Shown: piece by piece, positions 8,860 to 17,131 of the stretch
Layout of the letters: the number at the start of each line of letters is the position of its first letter
Numbering within the stretch: position 1 is the stretch's first letter
NCBI GenBank assembly: GCA_017694955.1
Contig: JADIMC010000024.1
Span: 1 to 35,107 of the forward strand
Direction of reading: 5' to 3'
Length of the DNA: 35,107 bases
Source: Candidatus Limisoma faecipullorum
GTDB lineage: Bacteria > Bacteroidota > Bacteroidia > Bacteroidales > Muribaculaceae
Position numbers and translations under genes: made by a program
Notes under the pieces: generated by a model
Database searches by the model: none
What the model saw: the letters and a program-made list of their open reading frames with translations, nothing else
What the model was told of the DNA's origin: nothing

Positions 8860-9417
8860 ATGGATAACTTCGCAGCCGTGAAACCAATTTTTCTAATCGG
8901 ATATATGGGATGCGGAAAGACCACGCTCGGACGCGCGCTTTCCCGGCAGATGGGCTATGAATTCATCGATCTCGACATATATATCGAAAACCGCTACCAC
9001 CGCTCAATCAAGGAGCTGTTCGCGCTCCACGGCGAAGAAGGATTCCGCAAAATAGAACGGCGCATGCTTGAAGAAGTGAGCGAGTTCGAGCGCACCGTAG
9101 TGGCATGCGGCGGCGGCACCCCTTGCTATTTCGACAACATCTCACTGATGAACAGTAAAGGCATAACCGTGTATCTCACCACCCCCACAGAACGCATCGC
9201 CGCACGCCTTTCGCTTCCGGGAGCAAAGGCAAAACGCCCGATAATCGCAGGGAAAACCGACGACGAGCTGAAGCAGTTCATCGACGGCAACCTCAAAGCC
9301 CGCGAGCCCTACTACTCGCAAGCCTCCATCACATTCGACTCTACCGACATCGAAACCGCCTCCACCACCGAATCGACCGCCGCACACCTCGCCAACATCC
9401 TAACCGCACGCCAATAG
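8860..9417 (+). CDS. aroK: Shikimate kinase
   Basis: This enzyme phosphorylates shikimate at the 3-hydroxyl with ATP in the chorismate pathway. The sequence shows Walker A 'GYMGCGKTT' right after the N-terminal strand 'PIFLIG', the shikimate-binding 'DLD' (FIDLDIYIE), 'GEEGFRKIE' with the family Arg, 'ACGGGTPC' (the GGG substrate loop) and an Arg-rich lid region near 'KRPII'. Its 185 residues are normal length. An ATG at 8836 is also in frame, but the ATG at 8860 puts the first strand at the usual distance from the start. No neighbour belongs to the aromatic pathway. Confidence 0.93.
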   Translation: MDNFAAVKPIFLIGYMGCGKTTLGRALSRQMGYEFIDLDIYIENRYHRSIKELFALHGEEGFRKIERRMLEEVSEFERTVVACGGGTPCYFDNISLMNSKGITVYLTTPTERIAARLSLPGAKAKRPIIAGKTDDELKQFIDGNLKAREPYYSQASITFDSTDIETASTTESTAAHLANILTARQ

Positions 9418-9570
9418 CGGCAAGCGCCCCCATGCGTCGTAGCTGTACTCCGCCACCAAGTTGCCTTTGCTGTCGGCTATGTGCGTGACGCTCCCCAAGT
9501 AGTCCCTGCCGATGAAGTGCAGCTCCCACACCGCCAACAGATAGCCGATATGTCCTGTCCGTGCCGTCAT
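9400..9570 (-). pseudogene. Remnant of an RHS repeat-associated core protein
   Basis: Translated leftward from 9570, this 56-residue frame contains 'ELHFIGRDYLGSVTHIAD' followed by 'GNLVAEYSYDAWGRL'. This is the hallmark segment of RHS/YD-repeat core domains in Bacteroidales. Only this piece survives: the sequence on either side does not continue the family, the frame ends at a TAG, and it overlaps the end of aroK. A large RHS gene therefore probably once stood here. It borders the AT-rich restriction-modification island. Confidence 0.75.
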
Positions 9571-9585
9571 AAACCATAATGATTG

Positions 9586-9711
9586 TTAAACACAATATGT
9601 TTGTTCATCCATTATTTGGGCAGAGTCAACATATTCATCCATTTTCTTAGATAATTCTATAAATGTTTTTTCTGCTTCTTTTGAATGGGAACTTATCATA
9701 TCTTTGTACAT
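9586..9711 (-). CDS. Possible 41-residue small protein downstream of the methyltransferases
   Basis: The frame begins MYKDMISSHSKEAEKTF and ends DEQTYCV. Its Glu/Lys/Ser-rich, helix-like composition looks more like coding sequence than chance, and it lies on the same strand 67 nt after the second methyltransferase. It may be a small last gene of the restriction-modification operon or the broken C-terminus of a lost gene. No family is recognised. Confidence 0.35.
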   Translation of the reverse strand: MYKDMISSHSKEAEKTFIELSKKMDEYVDSAQIMDEQTYCV

Positions 9712-9720
9712 TAATTTCTG

Positions 9721-9739
9721 ATTGAAATATAATTTCAAT
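9721..9739. repeat. 19-bp perfect inverted repeat
   Basis: ATTGAAAT-ATA-ATTTCAAT has perfect 8-bp arms. It lies between the second methyltransferase stop and the small ORF. There is no T tract, so it looks more like a protein-binding dyad or an RNA hairpin protecting the transcript end than a classic terminator. Confidence 0.5.
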
Positions 9740-9778
9740 GTCTAATTTGATAAACTTATAAACTTGCACTTTTGGATT

Positions 9779-10762
9779 TTATAAAAACATTGCTTTTCGT
9801 ACTTGAACAGCGAGCGCATAGGCCAATCGTGGAGGAACTGCATTACCAACCATTTTATATCCGTCTTTTATATCAGTATAAATGAATACAAATCTATCTG
9901 GAAAGGTTTGTATTCTTGCACATTCCCGAACGCTCAACCGACGATAAAGATGCTCAAATCCCTTTGCGAAAATTCTCACATTTGGACTAATATAAGGCAT
10001 TTTGGGAGCTTGCGGATGCTGTGGCTCATTTCTTGCCTGTGCTTGAATCGTAAAAGATTGCTCATTCCATGAGCGAACACGGTTTCGTGCCATATATTTT
10101 GCATCATAGCTACCTGTATAGACATCATGATTTTTTCTTGTTGGGTGTTCTGACATAATCTTTTCGTCACAGAAAAGCCTTGGCTTCTCAACAATATCTC
10201 CAATAGCTTCTCTTAAAGTCACACTCTTTTCAGTCATCGCTGTTGGGAAGGTAAATGTGTTTGGTATGTCATTTCGTATTCCAACAAAGAACACTCTGAA
10301 TCTATCTTGTGGAATTCTGAAGTCAGCTGCATTTAGAAGTTTATAACTTAAGAAATAACCTATAGACTGCAAACTTTCAATTATGAATGACAGCGATTGA
10401 TTATGTTTATCTTCAAGTATTCCCTGTACATTTTCTATGACGAAGAACTTTGGCTTTTTCAAGTTTACAATTCTAACATACTCCAAAAACAACTGACCTC
10501 TTGGGTCTTCAAATCCAAGCTGTTTGCCACCTTCGCTCCATGCTTGACATGGTGGACCACCTATAACACCATCGCAAGAAGGAATGTCTTGGTCTTTGAG
10601 TAAGCGCACATCAGTTGTATTCAGTATGGTATTGGGGTGATTCTTTCTATACGTTTCAAATATTGAAGAATCACATTCATTTGCCCAAATCACATTGAAT
10701 CCAGCCCTTTCAAACCCAAGGTCAAGACCTCCGCATCCTGCAAATAGTGATATTATATTCAT
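9779..10762 (-). CDS. DNA (cytosine-5) methyltransferase, second of the operon
   Basis: This 327-residue C5-methyltransferase transfers a methyl group from SAM to cytosine. Motifs appear in order: I '[11 protein letters not shown]' (SAM binding), IV 'GGPPCQAWS' with the catalytic Cys, VI 'ENV', VIII '[10 protein letters not shown]', IX '[11 protein letters not shown]' and X '[11 protein letters not shown]'. The framework resembles the HaeIII/NgoPII methylase group, but the target-recognition region differs from its neighbour: '[15 protein letters not shown]' replaces '[15 protein letters not shown]'. Its target may therefore differ; I cannot name it. Its ATG overlaps the preceding methylase stop by four bases (ATGA), so the two are translationally coupled. 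Confidence 0.92.
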   Translation of the reverse strand: MNIISLFAGCGGLDLGFERAGFNVIWANECDSSIFETYRKNHPNTILNTTDVRLLKDQDIPSCDGVIGGPPCQAWSEGGKQLGFEDPRGQLFLEYVRIVNLKKPKFFVIENVQGILEDKHNQSLSFIIESLQSIGYFLSYKLLNAADFRIPQDRFRVFFVGIRNDIPNTFTFPTAMTEKSVTLREAIGDIVEKPRLFCDEKIMSEHPTRKNHDVYTGSYDAKYMARNRVRSWNEQSFTIQAQARNEPQHPQAPKMPYISPNVRIFAKGFEHLYRRLSVRECARIQTFPDRFVFIYTDIKDGYKMVGNAVPPRLAYALAVQVRKAMFL

Positions 10763-11772
10763 AAATTATCTATATTGACATTATGTCGTCTTAATGTTTC
10801 GATGATACTTAATGCCACATGGTACGCAAGATTGACAGGTACGGCATTTCCTATCATCTTGTATCCATAATTTACTTCATCATATAGGAACTTAAAATCA
10901 TCAGGAAAGCTTTGTACACGAGCTACCTCTCTGACAGTCATTCTTCTATATAGATGCTCTTTCCCTTCAACAAATTTTTGCAAATTCTTTTCCACCTTTA
11001 TCATTTTAGGCGCCTGTGGATGAAGTTGACATTGCCTTCCACTTGCTTGAACAGTAAACCCAGGCTCATCCCAAGACCTTACACGGTTGCGTGACATGAA
11101 TATTGGCGAAAAAGCACCTATAAAATATTCATTGTTTGGAATGGCACAAGCATTTCCGTTAGTATGGTTTTTTTCTTTTGCAGGTATAGCTGTGTACTGT
11201 AAGTCCCAAATAGCCTCACGCAAAGTTGGTTTATGCTCTTGTGGCTTCGGATATTCATAATCGTCTATATGCAAATCCTTGCGAAAGCCAATATAGAAGA
11301 CACGGTCTCGATCTTCTGGAACATCATAGTCATTGGCATTAAGCATTTTCAGATTAACATCATACCCTGCTTCGTCAAATAACTTCATAAATCCACTAAC
11401 AGCAGTCGCATGTCGTTTAGCAAGCATACCCGATACATTCTCTGCTACAAAAAACAAAGGTTGGGTATCACGCAAAATTCTTATATACTCATAGAACAAC
11501 TGCCCACGAGCATCTTCAATGCCCTTTAAAGAACCTGCTTCACTCCACGACTGACATGGAGGTCCACCAATTATACCTGCCACATAGTCGGGAAATGCAT
11601 CTGACGGTATATTTCTTATATCTCCCTCTATTAATTTCGTATCGGGAAAATTCGCTTTAAATGTTGGACATATTTTCTTATCAAATTCATTGGCAACTAC
11701 CGTATGAAATCCTGCATTATGAAACCCCTTGTCAAGCCCTCCTGCACCAGAAAAAAGACTAATCAAATTCAT
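10759..11772 (-). CDS. HaeIII-like DNA (cytosine-5) methyltransferase, probable GGCC specificity
   Basis: This is the protective methylase of the restriction system. It shows motif I '[12 protein letters not shown]', IV '[12 protein letters not shown]' with catalytic Cys, VI 'ENVSGML', VIII '[12 protein letters not shown]', the target region '[16 protein letters not shown]' then '[13 protein letters not shown]', and X '[14 protein letters not shown]'. From memory these closely match M.HaeIII and M.NgoPII, which methylate GGCC. An upstream in-frame GTG at 11781 exists, but the ATG at 11772 reproduces the M.HaeIII N-terminus ([12 protein letters not shown]) and lies two bases past the nuclease stop. 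The GGCC specificity is inferred from the family and from the partner nuclease. Confidence 0.93.
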   Translation of the reverse strand: MNLISLFSGAGGLDKGFHNAGFHTVVANEFDKKICPTFKANFPDTKLIEGDIRNIPSDAFPDYVAGIIGGPPCQSWSEAGSLKGIEDARGQLFYEYIRILRDTQPLFFVAENVSGMLAKRHATAVSGFMKLFDEAGYDVNLKMLNANDYDVPEDRDRVFYIGFRKDLHIDDYEYPKPQEHKPTLREAIWDLQYTAIPAKEKNHTNGNACAIPNNEYFIGAFSPIFMSRNRVRSWDEPGFTVQASGRQCQLHPQAPKMIKVEKNLQKFVEGKEHLYRRMTVREVARVQSFPDDFKFLYDEVNYGYKMIGNAVPVNLAYHVALSIIETLRRHNVNIDNL

Positions 11773-11774
11773 TT

Positions 11775-12728
11775 TTACCACTTACAATTAAAAGTTATAT
11801 TTACAGCAGGAGGCATTCCTACAATCTGAATATCAAACTTCAAAGATGGTTCTATCGTATCTTTTGCGTTATGTATTCTAAATGAGAATTGCCAGCCATT
11901 ATCAAAACTCATAATTACCGTAGTCTTACTTTTAGGTTTGAAATCAACATAAAGTAGGGTTGTTGGTAACTCCATAGCAGGAACTTCTAACGAGGGCTTC
12001 TGTGTCTTACTTGCTTGGTTTAAAGTCCCATACATATTGAAGGACTGTATTGTGGTAAGTCTTTTATTATCTATACTAATAACCTTGTAGAAGTCATATT
12101 TGCTGAGTAAATATTCAACAAGTTTACGAGGAACATCTGCATTTTTCTTCACTTGCGTCTTTACTTCTTGCATAAAAGCTCTCAATAATGGCACATAAAC
12201 ATCATCTTCTTTAGAGTTCAAATTTCTAAAGTAAGTTCCATTTGCTTTTTCTGCTTCAAGAAAATCAAATGTCGGTTTTACTGCGTTCCAATATTCTTCA
12301 GAACAGTTAACTCCATACCACTTTTGACCAAAATCTAAACTTTTTGCTAAACGGCTATGCTTTACAGCCATATGATTATGCTTTATGCTTAGTCCAATCT
12401 CCCAAACAATATCTTTACGGTCGATGATAATATCACGAACATCTGCTTCTTCACCATGTTCGTCGCTTTGAATATACAAATTCAAAGTGTCATCATCTAC
12501 TTCTACAATATTTGGCTCTAATGCAAATATTGTATCAATTGTTGACTTTGCACTCAGTGTATATAACGCCTTTTCCGCAGTACTCAATGTCTTCCACGCG
12601 TGTTCTGCAGCTTCATAACTGCTATTCTGAATTATTTGTGATTTACGAATAGCACTTATTGCATCCTGCAAAGAATGCAAACAAATGTATTCATAAGCAC
12701 GACCTTGGTCATTACTTTTACTACTCAT
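11775..12728 (-). CDS. HaeIII-like type II restriction endonuclease
   Basis: This 317-residue protein starts [17 protein letters not shown] and matches the R.HaeIII family (RE_HaeIII) in length and recognisable segments. These include '[20 protein letters not shown]' (an acidic-E-x-K-like nuclease core), then '[11 protein letters not shown]', 'DFGQKWYG' and a C-terminal '[11 protein letters not shown]'. It should cut unmethylated GGCC. It sits directly before the HaeIII-like methylase (2-nt gap), and its start overlaps the controller gene by 8 nt. I see no frameshift or missing block, so it is probably active. Confidence 0.88.
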   Translation of the reverse strand: MSSKSNDQGRAYEYICLHSLQDAISAIRKSQIIQNSSYEAAEHAWKTLSTAEKALYTLSAKSTIDTIFALEPNIVEVDDDTLNLYIQSDEHGEEADVRDIIIDRKDIVWEIGLSIKHNHMAVKHSRLAKSLDFGQKWYGVNCSEEYWNAVKPTFDFLEAEKANGTYFRNLNSKEDDVYVPLLRAFMQEVKTQVKKNADVPRKLVEYLLSKYDFYKVISIDNKRLTTIQSFNMYGTLNQASKTQKPSLEVPAMELPTTLLYVDFKPKSKTTVIMSFDNGWQFSFRIHNAKDTIEPSLKFDIQIVGMPPAVNITFNCKW

Positions 12729-12918
12729 AATTATTTATCAAATCTTTAATGTCAATGTTTAATAATTTAGATATGCCAATTATAGTTTCCAAAGGGGGCT
12801 GTGATGTATTAGTACACCATTTTGAAACTGTAGAAGGATTCACTCCTAACTGTTCTGACAACCATTTGCTTGTTTTTTTCTTTTCAACGAGCACTATTTT
12901 CAAGCGATTAATATCCAT
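12721..12918 (-). CDS. XRE-type HTH protein, probable restriction-modification controller
   Basis: This 65-residue protein is essentially one helix-turn-helix domain: 'SKWLSEQLGVNPSTVSKW' with a recognition helix near residues 28-38, followed by 'PPLETIIGISKLLNID', typical of Cro/C1-type regulators. Small proteins of this size placed ahead of the nuclease gene are C proteins, which delay nuclease expression until methylation is established. A dyad overlapping the -7 box (12940-12956) is a suitable operator. That it controls this system is inferred. Confidence 0.85.
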   Translation of the reverse strand: MDINRLKIVLVEKKKTSKWLSEQLGVNPSTVSKWCTNTSQPPLETIIGISKLLNIDIKDLINNYE

Positions 12919-12935
12919 AAGACTTGATTTTTCTG

Positions 12936-12956
12936 CAAAGATAATGATTTATTATC
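12936..12956 (-). promoter_or_regulatory. Promoter and dyad operator of the restriction-modification operon
   Basis: The -7 box TATCTTTG on the minus strand (12936-12943) lies 17 nt before the controller ATG; no clear -33 element is visible. GATAAT-GATTT-ATTATC (12940-12956) is a perfect 6-bp dyad overlapping the -7 box, a natural binding site for the controller protein. Confidence 0.6.
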
Positions 12957-13136
12957 ACCTTTATTCCTCCATATAATTCTTTACCCTTGTTTTTGCTTCT
13001 ATTTTAAAAGAGATATTTAGTAAATGCCATATTTAGCTCATTCTAATCTATTTGACAGATTTTAGCGTAATCTTGATATAGAATTTGCTCATAGCGACAG
13101 TTTTTATGGCGTTAAATTTTACGCTTTTAATGTACG

Positions 13137-13179
13137 GAAAAACGATTGTCCGCACAAATATTTTATGCAAACAATCGTT
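13137..13179 (-). terminator. Probable terminator of the lipoprotein pair
   Basis: AACGATTGT (13141-13149) and ACAATCGTT (13171-13179) form a perfect 9-bp stem with a 21-nt loop. Read leftward, a short T run follows. It lies about 65 nt past the stop of the 13243-13788 gene. Confidence 0.5.
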
Positions 13180-13242
13180 AAAAAACCAGTCTTTCACTTG
13201 TGATAAAAGATTTTTCCGAGTTCTATCGCGTCAGTCCCACGC

Positions 13243-13788
13243 TTAAAATAATTGTTGTCGAATTTCTTCATCAACTTTCAGGAATATATCAGATTCATAA
13301 CGATAACAGCCCCACAGCAACCGTTCAATATCATTATATTCCGTATATACGACCGTGTCACCGCCCACAGCCACCGAAATAGCGCCTATCGACTTCGCAA
13401 TCATCTTTTTATTCCTCTTGTTCAGCATATATTTTCGCTTCACCAACACACTGGTTTTCTTTCCCGGCTCCACCTCCTGGCTTATGGCATTACTATGTAT
13501 CACCACCTTACCGGCATATTCTGCCGGGCTGACTGTCGCTCTCCCTGCCTCCGACGGGATATCGTAATAAACAAGCGCCCACTTCGGAACAGGCTCCAGC
13601 TGATTAGGCAAATCATAAACTTCGTGAACAATCAGACTATCATCCGGTAACAGATTCTGCTTATACCGACATTCTACTGTCACAGATTCATCACACTCAT
13701 TAGCTACAATAAAACGGACGTATTCGTGGCCACACCCCACGAATGCAAATGAAAGCGCCGCAATCGCCATTATTTTCAAACTTCTCAT
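13243..13788 (-). CDS. Hypothetical lipoprotein (paralog of the next gene)
   Basis: This 181-residue protein has a lipoprotein signal peptide ending in 'FAFVGC', with the lipidated Cys at 19. The mature part begins with a beta-rich segment 'NECDESVTVECRYKQNLLPDDS' in style: short strands, then an LLP turn. The adjacent upstream protein has the same pattern ('NDTDDTVKIYMNYRDSLLPA'), so the two are probably divergent paralogs. The genes are 6 nt apart and certainly cotranscribed. No function is recognised. Confidence 0.8.
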   Translation of the reverse strand: MRSLKIMAIAALSFAFVGCGHEYVRFIVANECDESVTVECRYKQNLLPDDSLIVHEVYDLPNQLEPVPKWALVYYDIPSEAGRATVSPAEYAGKVVIHSNAISQEVEPGKKTSVLVKRKYMLNKRNKKMIAKSIGAISVAVGGDTVVYTEYNDIERLLWGCYRYESDIFLKVDEEIRQQLF

Positions 13789-13794
13789 CTTATC

Positions 13795-14364
13795 CTATTT
13801 ATTAAAGTTGACAATCAACTTGTCTCCATCCTCCTTTGATTCGAATTTCACTCCTTTGCGGTACATTTTAAAAAATAAATCATGGAGAGAATCACTTCCT
13901 TTATAGAGCGTACTGTCGGAGCCATGCACAACCATCACATCCTCTATCATATCCAAGAGGTCACGATTAAATATCCATATCCCATAATGGATTGCCTCAT
14001 TCCAGTTGCCTGACAAATTCTTATGAGGATAAACCAGCACTTCCACTTGTCTGCCTCTGCAAGTGTATTTACCAATCACCTCCTCGCTTTCCAACCGTAT
14101 TCCGCCTTCGTCCTTGCTGCCATAAATCAACTTCGGAGGATTCTTAAACACATATTCCACAGAAAAACATTGCGAACAACGCTCTTTCCATTCGGCAGTC
14201 TTATGTGGAATATAAGCCGGCAAAAGGGAATCCCTATAATTCATATAAATCTTTACTGTGTCGTCAGTGTCATTGCTAATCCATATAGAAGAATATGGAA
14301 TCGTACAATTAGAAAAGCACCCAAGCAAAAAAGCAGTCAATAAAACGGTTATACACTTTCTCAT
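13795..14364 (-). CDS. Hypothetical lipoprotein (paralog pair, upstream member)
   Basis: This 189-residue protein has the lipobox 'AFLLGC', with Cys at 16. The mature protein contains an Asp-rich N-terminal strand region shared with the downstream gene, a Cys pair ('CSQC') near residue 65 and a lysine-rich C-terminus. It belongs to no family I recognise. No consensus promoter is visible between it and the terminator at 14398-14460. Confidence 0.8.
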   Translation of the reverse strand: MRKCITVLLTAFLLGCFSNCTIPYSSIWISNDTDDTVKIYMNYRDSLLPAYIPHKTAEWKERCSQCFSVEYVFKNPPKLIYGSKDEGGIRLESEEVIGKYTCRGRQVEVLVYPHKNLSGNWNEAIHYGIWIFNRDLLDMIEDVMVVHGSDSTLYKGSDSLHDLFFKMYRKGVKFESKEDGDKLIVNFNK

Positions 14365-14397
14365 AATTCCATATCACAATAATTACATTTCCTAAAA

Positions 14398-14460
14398 ACA
14401 AAAAAGGCAGGGTGTTCAGAGTCCCGATACCGGACCTTGAAACCCCACCTTGTTCCTGCA
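14398..14460 (-). terminator. Terminator of the ABC/GDPD operon
   Basis: Read leftward, a long imperfect hairpin closed by GCAGG (14455-14459) and CCTGC (14407-14411), with GGTCCG/CGGGAC pairing near the tip, is followed by CTTTTTTG. It begins three bases past the glycerophosphodiesterase stop codon. Confidence 0.6.
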
Positions 14461-14462
14461 GG

Positions 14463-15239
14463 CTATTTTTCGCCGTATGTGCCTGAAAGGAGCTGTTTAA
14501 GAACTACCGGCTCGTTGGTGGTTATCAGGTCAACGCCGTGCTCGATGAGCCACACCATATCGGCTGCGTTGTCGATTGTCCAGCTGTTGACCACCATTCC
14601 GAGCTTGTGAGCCTCCTCAATCCATTCCGGATGCTTTTTCAGCACCGACAGATGATAGTCGAGACCGGAAATGCCAAGTTCCTTCAGCTCGGCAGGAGAA
14701 AGCTCCCCGTTGAGATAAAGCACAGGAGTGCCCTCCGGAGCCTGCTTCACAAATTCCTTGCAGGCATTGAGCGAGAACGAGATATACTCCATACGATCCT
14801 CATAGCCGTATTTCTTCACCATATCGACAATCTTCCCGACAGCCTCCGCCTCGCGCTCCGGCGTGCTATGCACCTTTAGCTCAAGAATAAGCCGTGTGCC
14901 ACACTTACGCGCGGCGTCGAAATACTGCTCAAGCGACGGAAGATTCTCGCCATTGGCAAGCGTCAGCGCCGTAAGTTCGTCAAAACTTGTCTGCTCCATC
15001 CTCTTTCCTTTGAAAGAGGGGTCGTGATTGACCACAATAGCACCGTCGGCCGACATCCACACATCGAACTCCGACCCGTAGCAGCCGATGGAATCAGCCT
15101 TCACGAGAGCCGCAATGCTGTTCTGCGCCGAGCCGCCGGTTTTCCAATAACCACGGTGAGCCACCACCTTCGTAGCGGCAATACCACCAAGAGCCACAGC
15201 CGCCATAACCATTGACAAAACTAATTTTTTCATCACCAT
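14463..15239 (-). CDS. Exported glycerophosphodiester phosphodiesterase
   Basis: GDPD enzymes hydrolyse deacylated phospholipids to glycerol-3-phosphate and an alcohol. The protein is 258 residues with a cleavable signal peptide (MKKLVLSMVMAAVALGGIAA), so it acts in the periplasm or envelope. Family residues are visible: 'VAHRGYW' (catalytic His), 'SEFDVW' (metal Glu/Asp), 'VVNHDPS' (second catalytic His), 'ILELK' and the late 'VNSWTID' with 'GVDLITTNEP'. Two ATGs (15239 and 15233) are possible. It is the last gene of the operon, 15 nt after the permease. Confidence 0.9.
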   Translation of the reverse strand: MVMKKLVLSMVMAAVALGGIAATKVVAHRGYWKTGGSAQNSIAALVKADSIGCYGSEFDVWMSADGAIVVNHDPSFKGKRMEQTSFDELTALTLANGENLPSLEQYFDAARKCGTRLILELKVHSTPEREAEAVGKIVDMVKKYGYEDRMEYISFSLNACKEFVKQAPEGTPVLYLNGELSPAELKELGISGLDYHLSVLKKHPEWIEEAHKLGMVVNSWTIDNAADMVWLIEHGVDLITTNEPVVLKQLLSGTYGEK

Positions 15240-15254
15240 TCTATAGATTATAAA

Positions 15255-16472
15255 TTATTTTTCCACATACCACAATGAGGCAATCTTACGGCGTATGGCA
15301 ACAATGTTGCCCGCCGTAATCAGCCCTATTATCAGCAACCCGGAAAGCGATGCGGGCAAAAACGACGCGCCATCCAAGGCAAACGATTCAAGATAAGGCA
15401 GATACATCGACCTGACAATTGCAAGGGACACAAGCGAAACAACATAGACCGCCGCATTCACATAAACCACCATCCGGATATACAATCCAGAAACCTGTGC
15501 CGGGGAATATCCAAGCAGCAGCAAGTCCTGCAACTTGCGCGTGTTCTTCTGCAACAGCAGATAGATGCTGAGAATCAGGATGAAGAACGACAACAGGCTG
15601 ATGACCAGCCCCACAGCAATCACGATGGCCATCACCACGGTCAGCATATAGCTTGCCTTGCTGCTGTTGATCTTGTCGCCGGCAATCTCGTAGCCGCACG
15701 AATCCATATATTGCTGCATCTTCACATCGCCGGGATTGCTTACCTCGACAATAAGACGCGACGGACGATCGACCACACCGGGAGCATAGCGAGCGTTGCT
15801 CCATCGCATGAACGACTCAGGCACGATAATCGTGTTCAGACGGTTGGAAAAGCCTACTATCTTGCCGGGCACATAATCGCGTGTGCCGTCGCTGCCGGTA
15901 AGGCGGAACATAATCGGCACCATGCCTATCATCTTCTCGCTCAGCTGCGGCATTCCCTGCGAAGCCGCAAATCCGAAATTATAGAGCGACAGATAGTCTT
16001 TCGACACGATTATGGGAATCATAGGCTTCTCGGGATCGAAGTCCCAGCCGTCAACTTCCGTGTCGATGAACTCGTCGGGAACAGACTCGAAGAAAAAGCT
16101 CGTGCGTAGCGACACGTTCTGTCCGCTAAGACTTATCATCCCGTAAATCGGATAGTTGGAAGTGGTGAACTCGCCGACCTTGCGCACCCACGGCTGCGAG
16201 CGCAACCCTTCAAGCTCCTCTTCGGAGAAAGTATTGGTGTTGCCTCCGAACAGGCTTTTGATTGACGACAAGTTGCCAACTTTCTTCGTTATCACGAGAT
16301 AGTCTTTCCGCATGAAACTGTCCTCATCGCTGAACACCGGACGCACGTCCTCGTAGAACTGCAACCCTATGAGCACAATGAGAAGCCCCACCATATTGGC
16401 AACGGCAAACCCTGCAAGCTGCGTCTTGCTCACGTGCCTGCTGAGAAGCCTCCACATTATCGACCTTTTCAT
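15255..16472 (-). CDS. ABC transporter permease, FtsX/MacB-like
   Basis: This 405-residue membrane protein has one N-terminal membrane segment (about 20-40), a large extracytoplasmic domain (about 45-270) and three C-terminal membrane segments (about 278-310, 328-357, 370-393). This is the MacB/FtsX topology. Such permeases do not usually move substrate through the membrane; they transmit force to lipoprotein or outer-membrane partners. Its start overlaps the ATPase stop by four bases (ATGA). The preceding lipoprotein and following exported lipid-degrading enzyme suggest envelope work. Confidence 0.85.
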   Translation of the reverse strand: MKRSIMWRLLSRHVSKTQLAGFAVANMVGLLIVLIGLQFYEDVRPVFSDEDSFMRKDYLVITKKVGNLSSIKSLFGGNTNTFSEEELEGLRSQPWVRKVGEFTTSNYPIYGMISLSGQNVSLRTSFFFESVPDEFIDTEVDGWDFDPEKPMIPIIVSKDYLSLYNFGFAASQGMPQLSEKMIGMVPIMFRLTGSDGTRDYVPGKIVGFSNRLNTIIVPESFMRWSNARYAPGVVDRPSRLIVEVSNPGDVKMQQYMDSCGYEIAGDKINSSKASYMLTVVMAIVIAVGLVISLLSFFILILSIYLLLQKNTRKLQDLLLLGYSPAQVSGLYIRMVVYVNAAVYVVSLVSLAIVRSMYLPYLESFALDGASFLPASLSGLLIIGLITAGNIVAIRRKIASLWYVEK

Positions 16473-17113
16473 AAGCGAAGCACCTCCTCTGCCTTGATAC
16501 TCAAATCATTACCAACCGATGTGGCAATCACTCCGGCACCCGTACGCCCGGCCTCCTCCTCTACCATCGCCGCCACGATGGCGTTGTTGGCGGCATCGAG
16601 ATGGCTCACAGGCTCGTCGAGCAAAAAGAAGTCGCAAGGCTGGCAAAGAGTACGTATCACTGCCACTCGCTGCTGCTGCCCAATCGACATCTTGGCCACC
16701 GGGCTGTCAACCTTGCCGGCTATCCCGAGACGCTCGAACATCGAGAGAATCTCACTCCGTTTCTTATAGCCTGTCAGCCTGTTCTTCAGCTCCACATTCT
16801 CATATGCCGTAAGTTCCGGGAACAGGCGCAATTCCTGGGGCAGATAGGCGATTCCGCCACGCCGCACGCCGCACCACCCGGCAACCGACATACCGCGGAT
16901 ATCCTTGCCATCGAACAGGATTTCGCCTGAATAATCGGCACGGTATCCGTAAAGATAAGCGCAAAGCGATGACTTTCCGCCACCGCTTTCCGCCGAAACC
17001 AAGTATTTTTTGCCACGTTCGAAAGCCACCGGACGCAACCAGACCTCCGAGCGGATTCCAGTCTGCCCAGCAAACACTCTCGGCAACGCGTTTTTCAATT
17101 CGATTTTTTGCAT
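16469..17113 (-). CDS. ABC transporter ATP-binding protein with atypical motifs
   Basis: This 214-residue nucleotide-binding subunit partners the overlapping permease. Walker A reads 'SAESGGGKSS' (the usual first Gly is Ser), the Q-loop is 'YLPQELRLFPELTAYENV', the signature 'MSIGQQQRV' (usually LSGGQ) and Walker B 'FFLLDEPVSHLD' with the D-loop Asp. The usual switch histidine after Walker B is not evident: the corresponding segment reads 'GVIATSVGND'. ATP binding is likely, but the turnover mechanism may be altered. It lies 18 nt after the DUF4836 lipoprotein. Confidence 0.88.
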   Translation of the reverse strand: MQKIELKNALPRVFAGQTGIRSEVWLRPVAFERGKKYLVSAESGGGKSSLCAYLYGYRADYSGEILFDGKDIRGMSVAGWCGVRRGGIAYLPQELRLFPELTAYENVELKNRLTGYKKRSEILSMFERLGIAGKVDSPVAKMSIGQQQRVAVIRTLCQPCDFFLLDEPVSHLDAANNAIVAAMVEEEAGRTGAGVIATSVGNDLSIKAEEVLRL

Positions 17114-17131
17114 TCCGTATCGTTTAACGGC

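Larger units (their letters stand above)
9418..9778. other. Gap between aroK and the methyltransferase operon
   Basis: This 361-bp stretch holds most of the RHS remnant (to 9570), a possible 41-residue minus-strand ORF (9586-9711) and a 19-bp palindrome (9721-9739). GC content falls sharply near 9570. I see nothing else in it. Confidence 0.6.
12919..13242. other. AT-rich gap right of the restriction-modification operon
   Basis: This 324-bp stretch has no supportable gene. It holds the restriction-operon promoter, an imperfect GCGT/ACGC dyad near 13109-13124 and a terminator-like hairpin (13137-13179). Confidence 0.6.

Noticed and set aside
9699-9706. Plus-strand TATCTTTG as a rightward promoter
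   Set aside because: The nearest upstream TTTG is only 15 nt away, and the transcript would run antisense through the methylases with no gene to serve.
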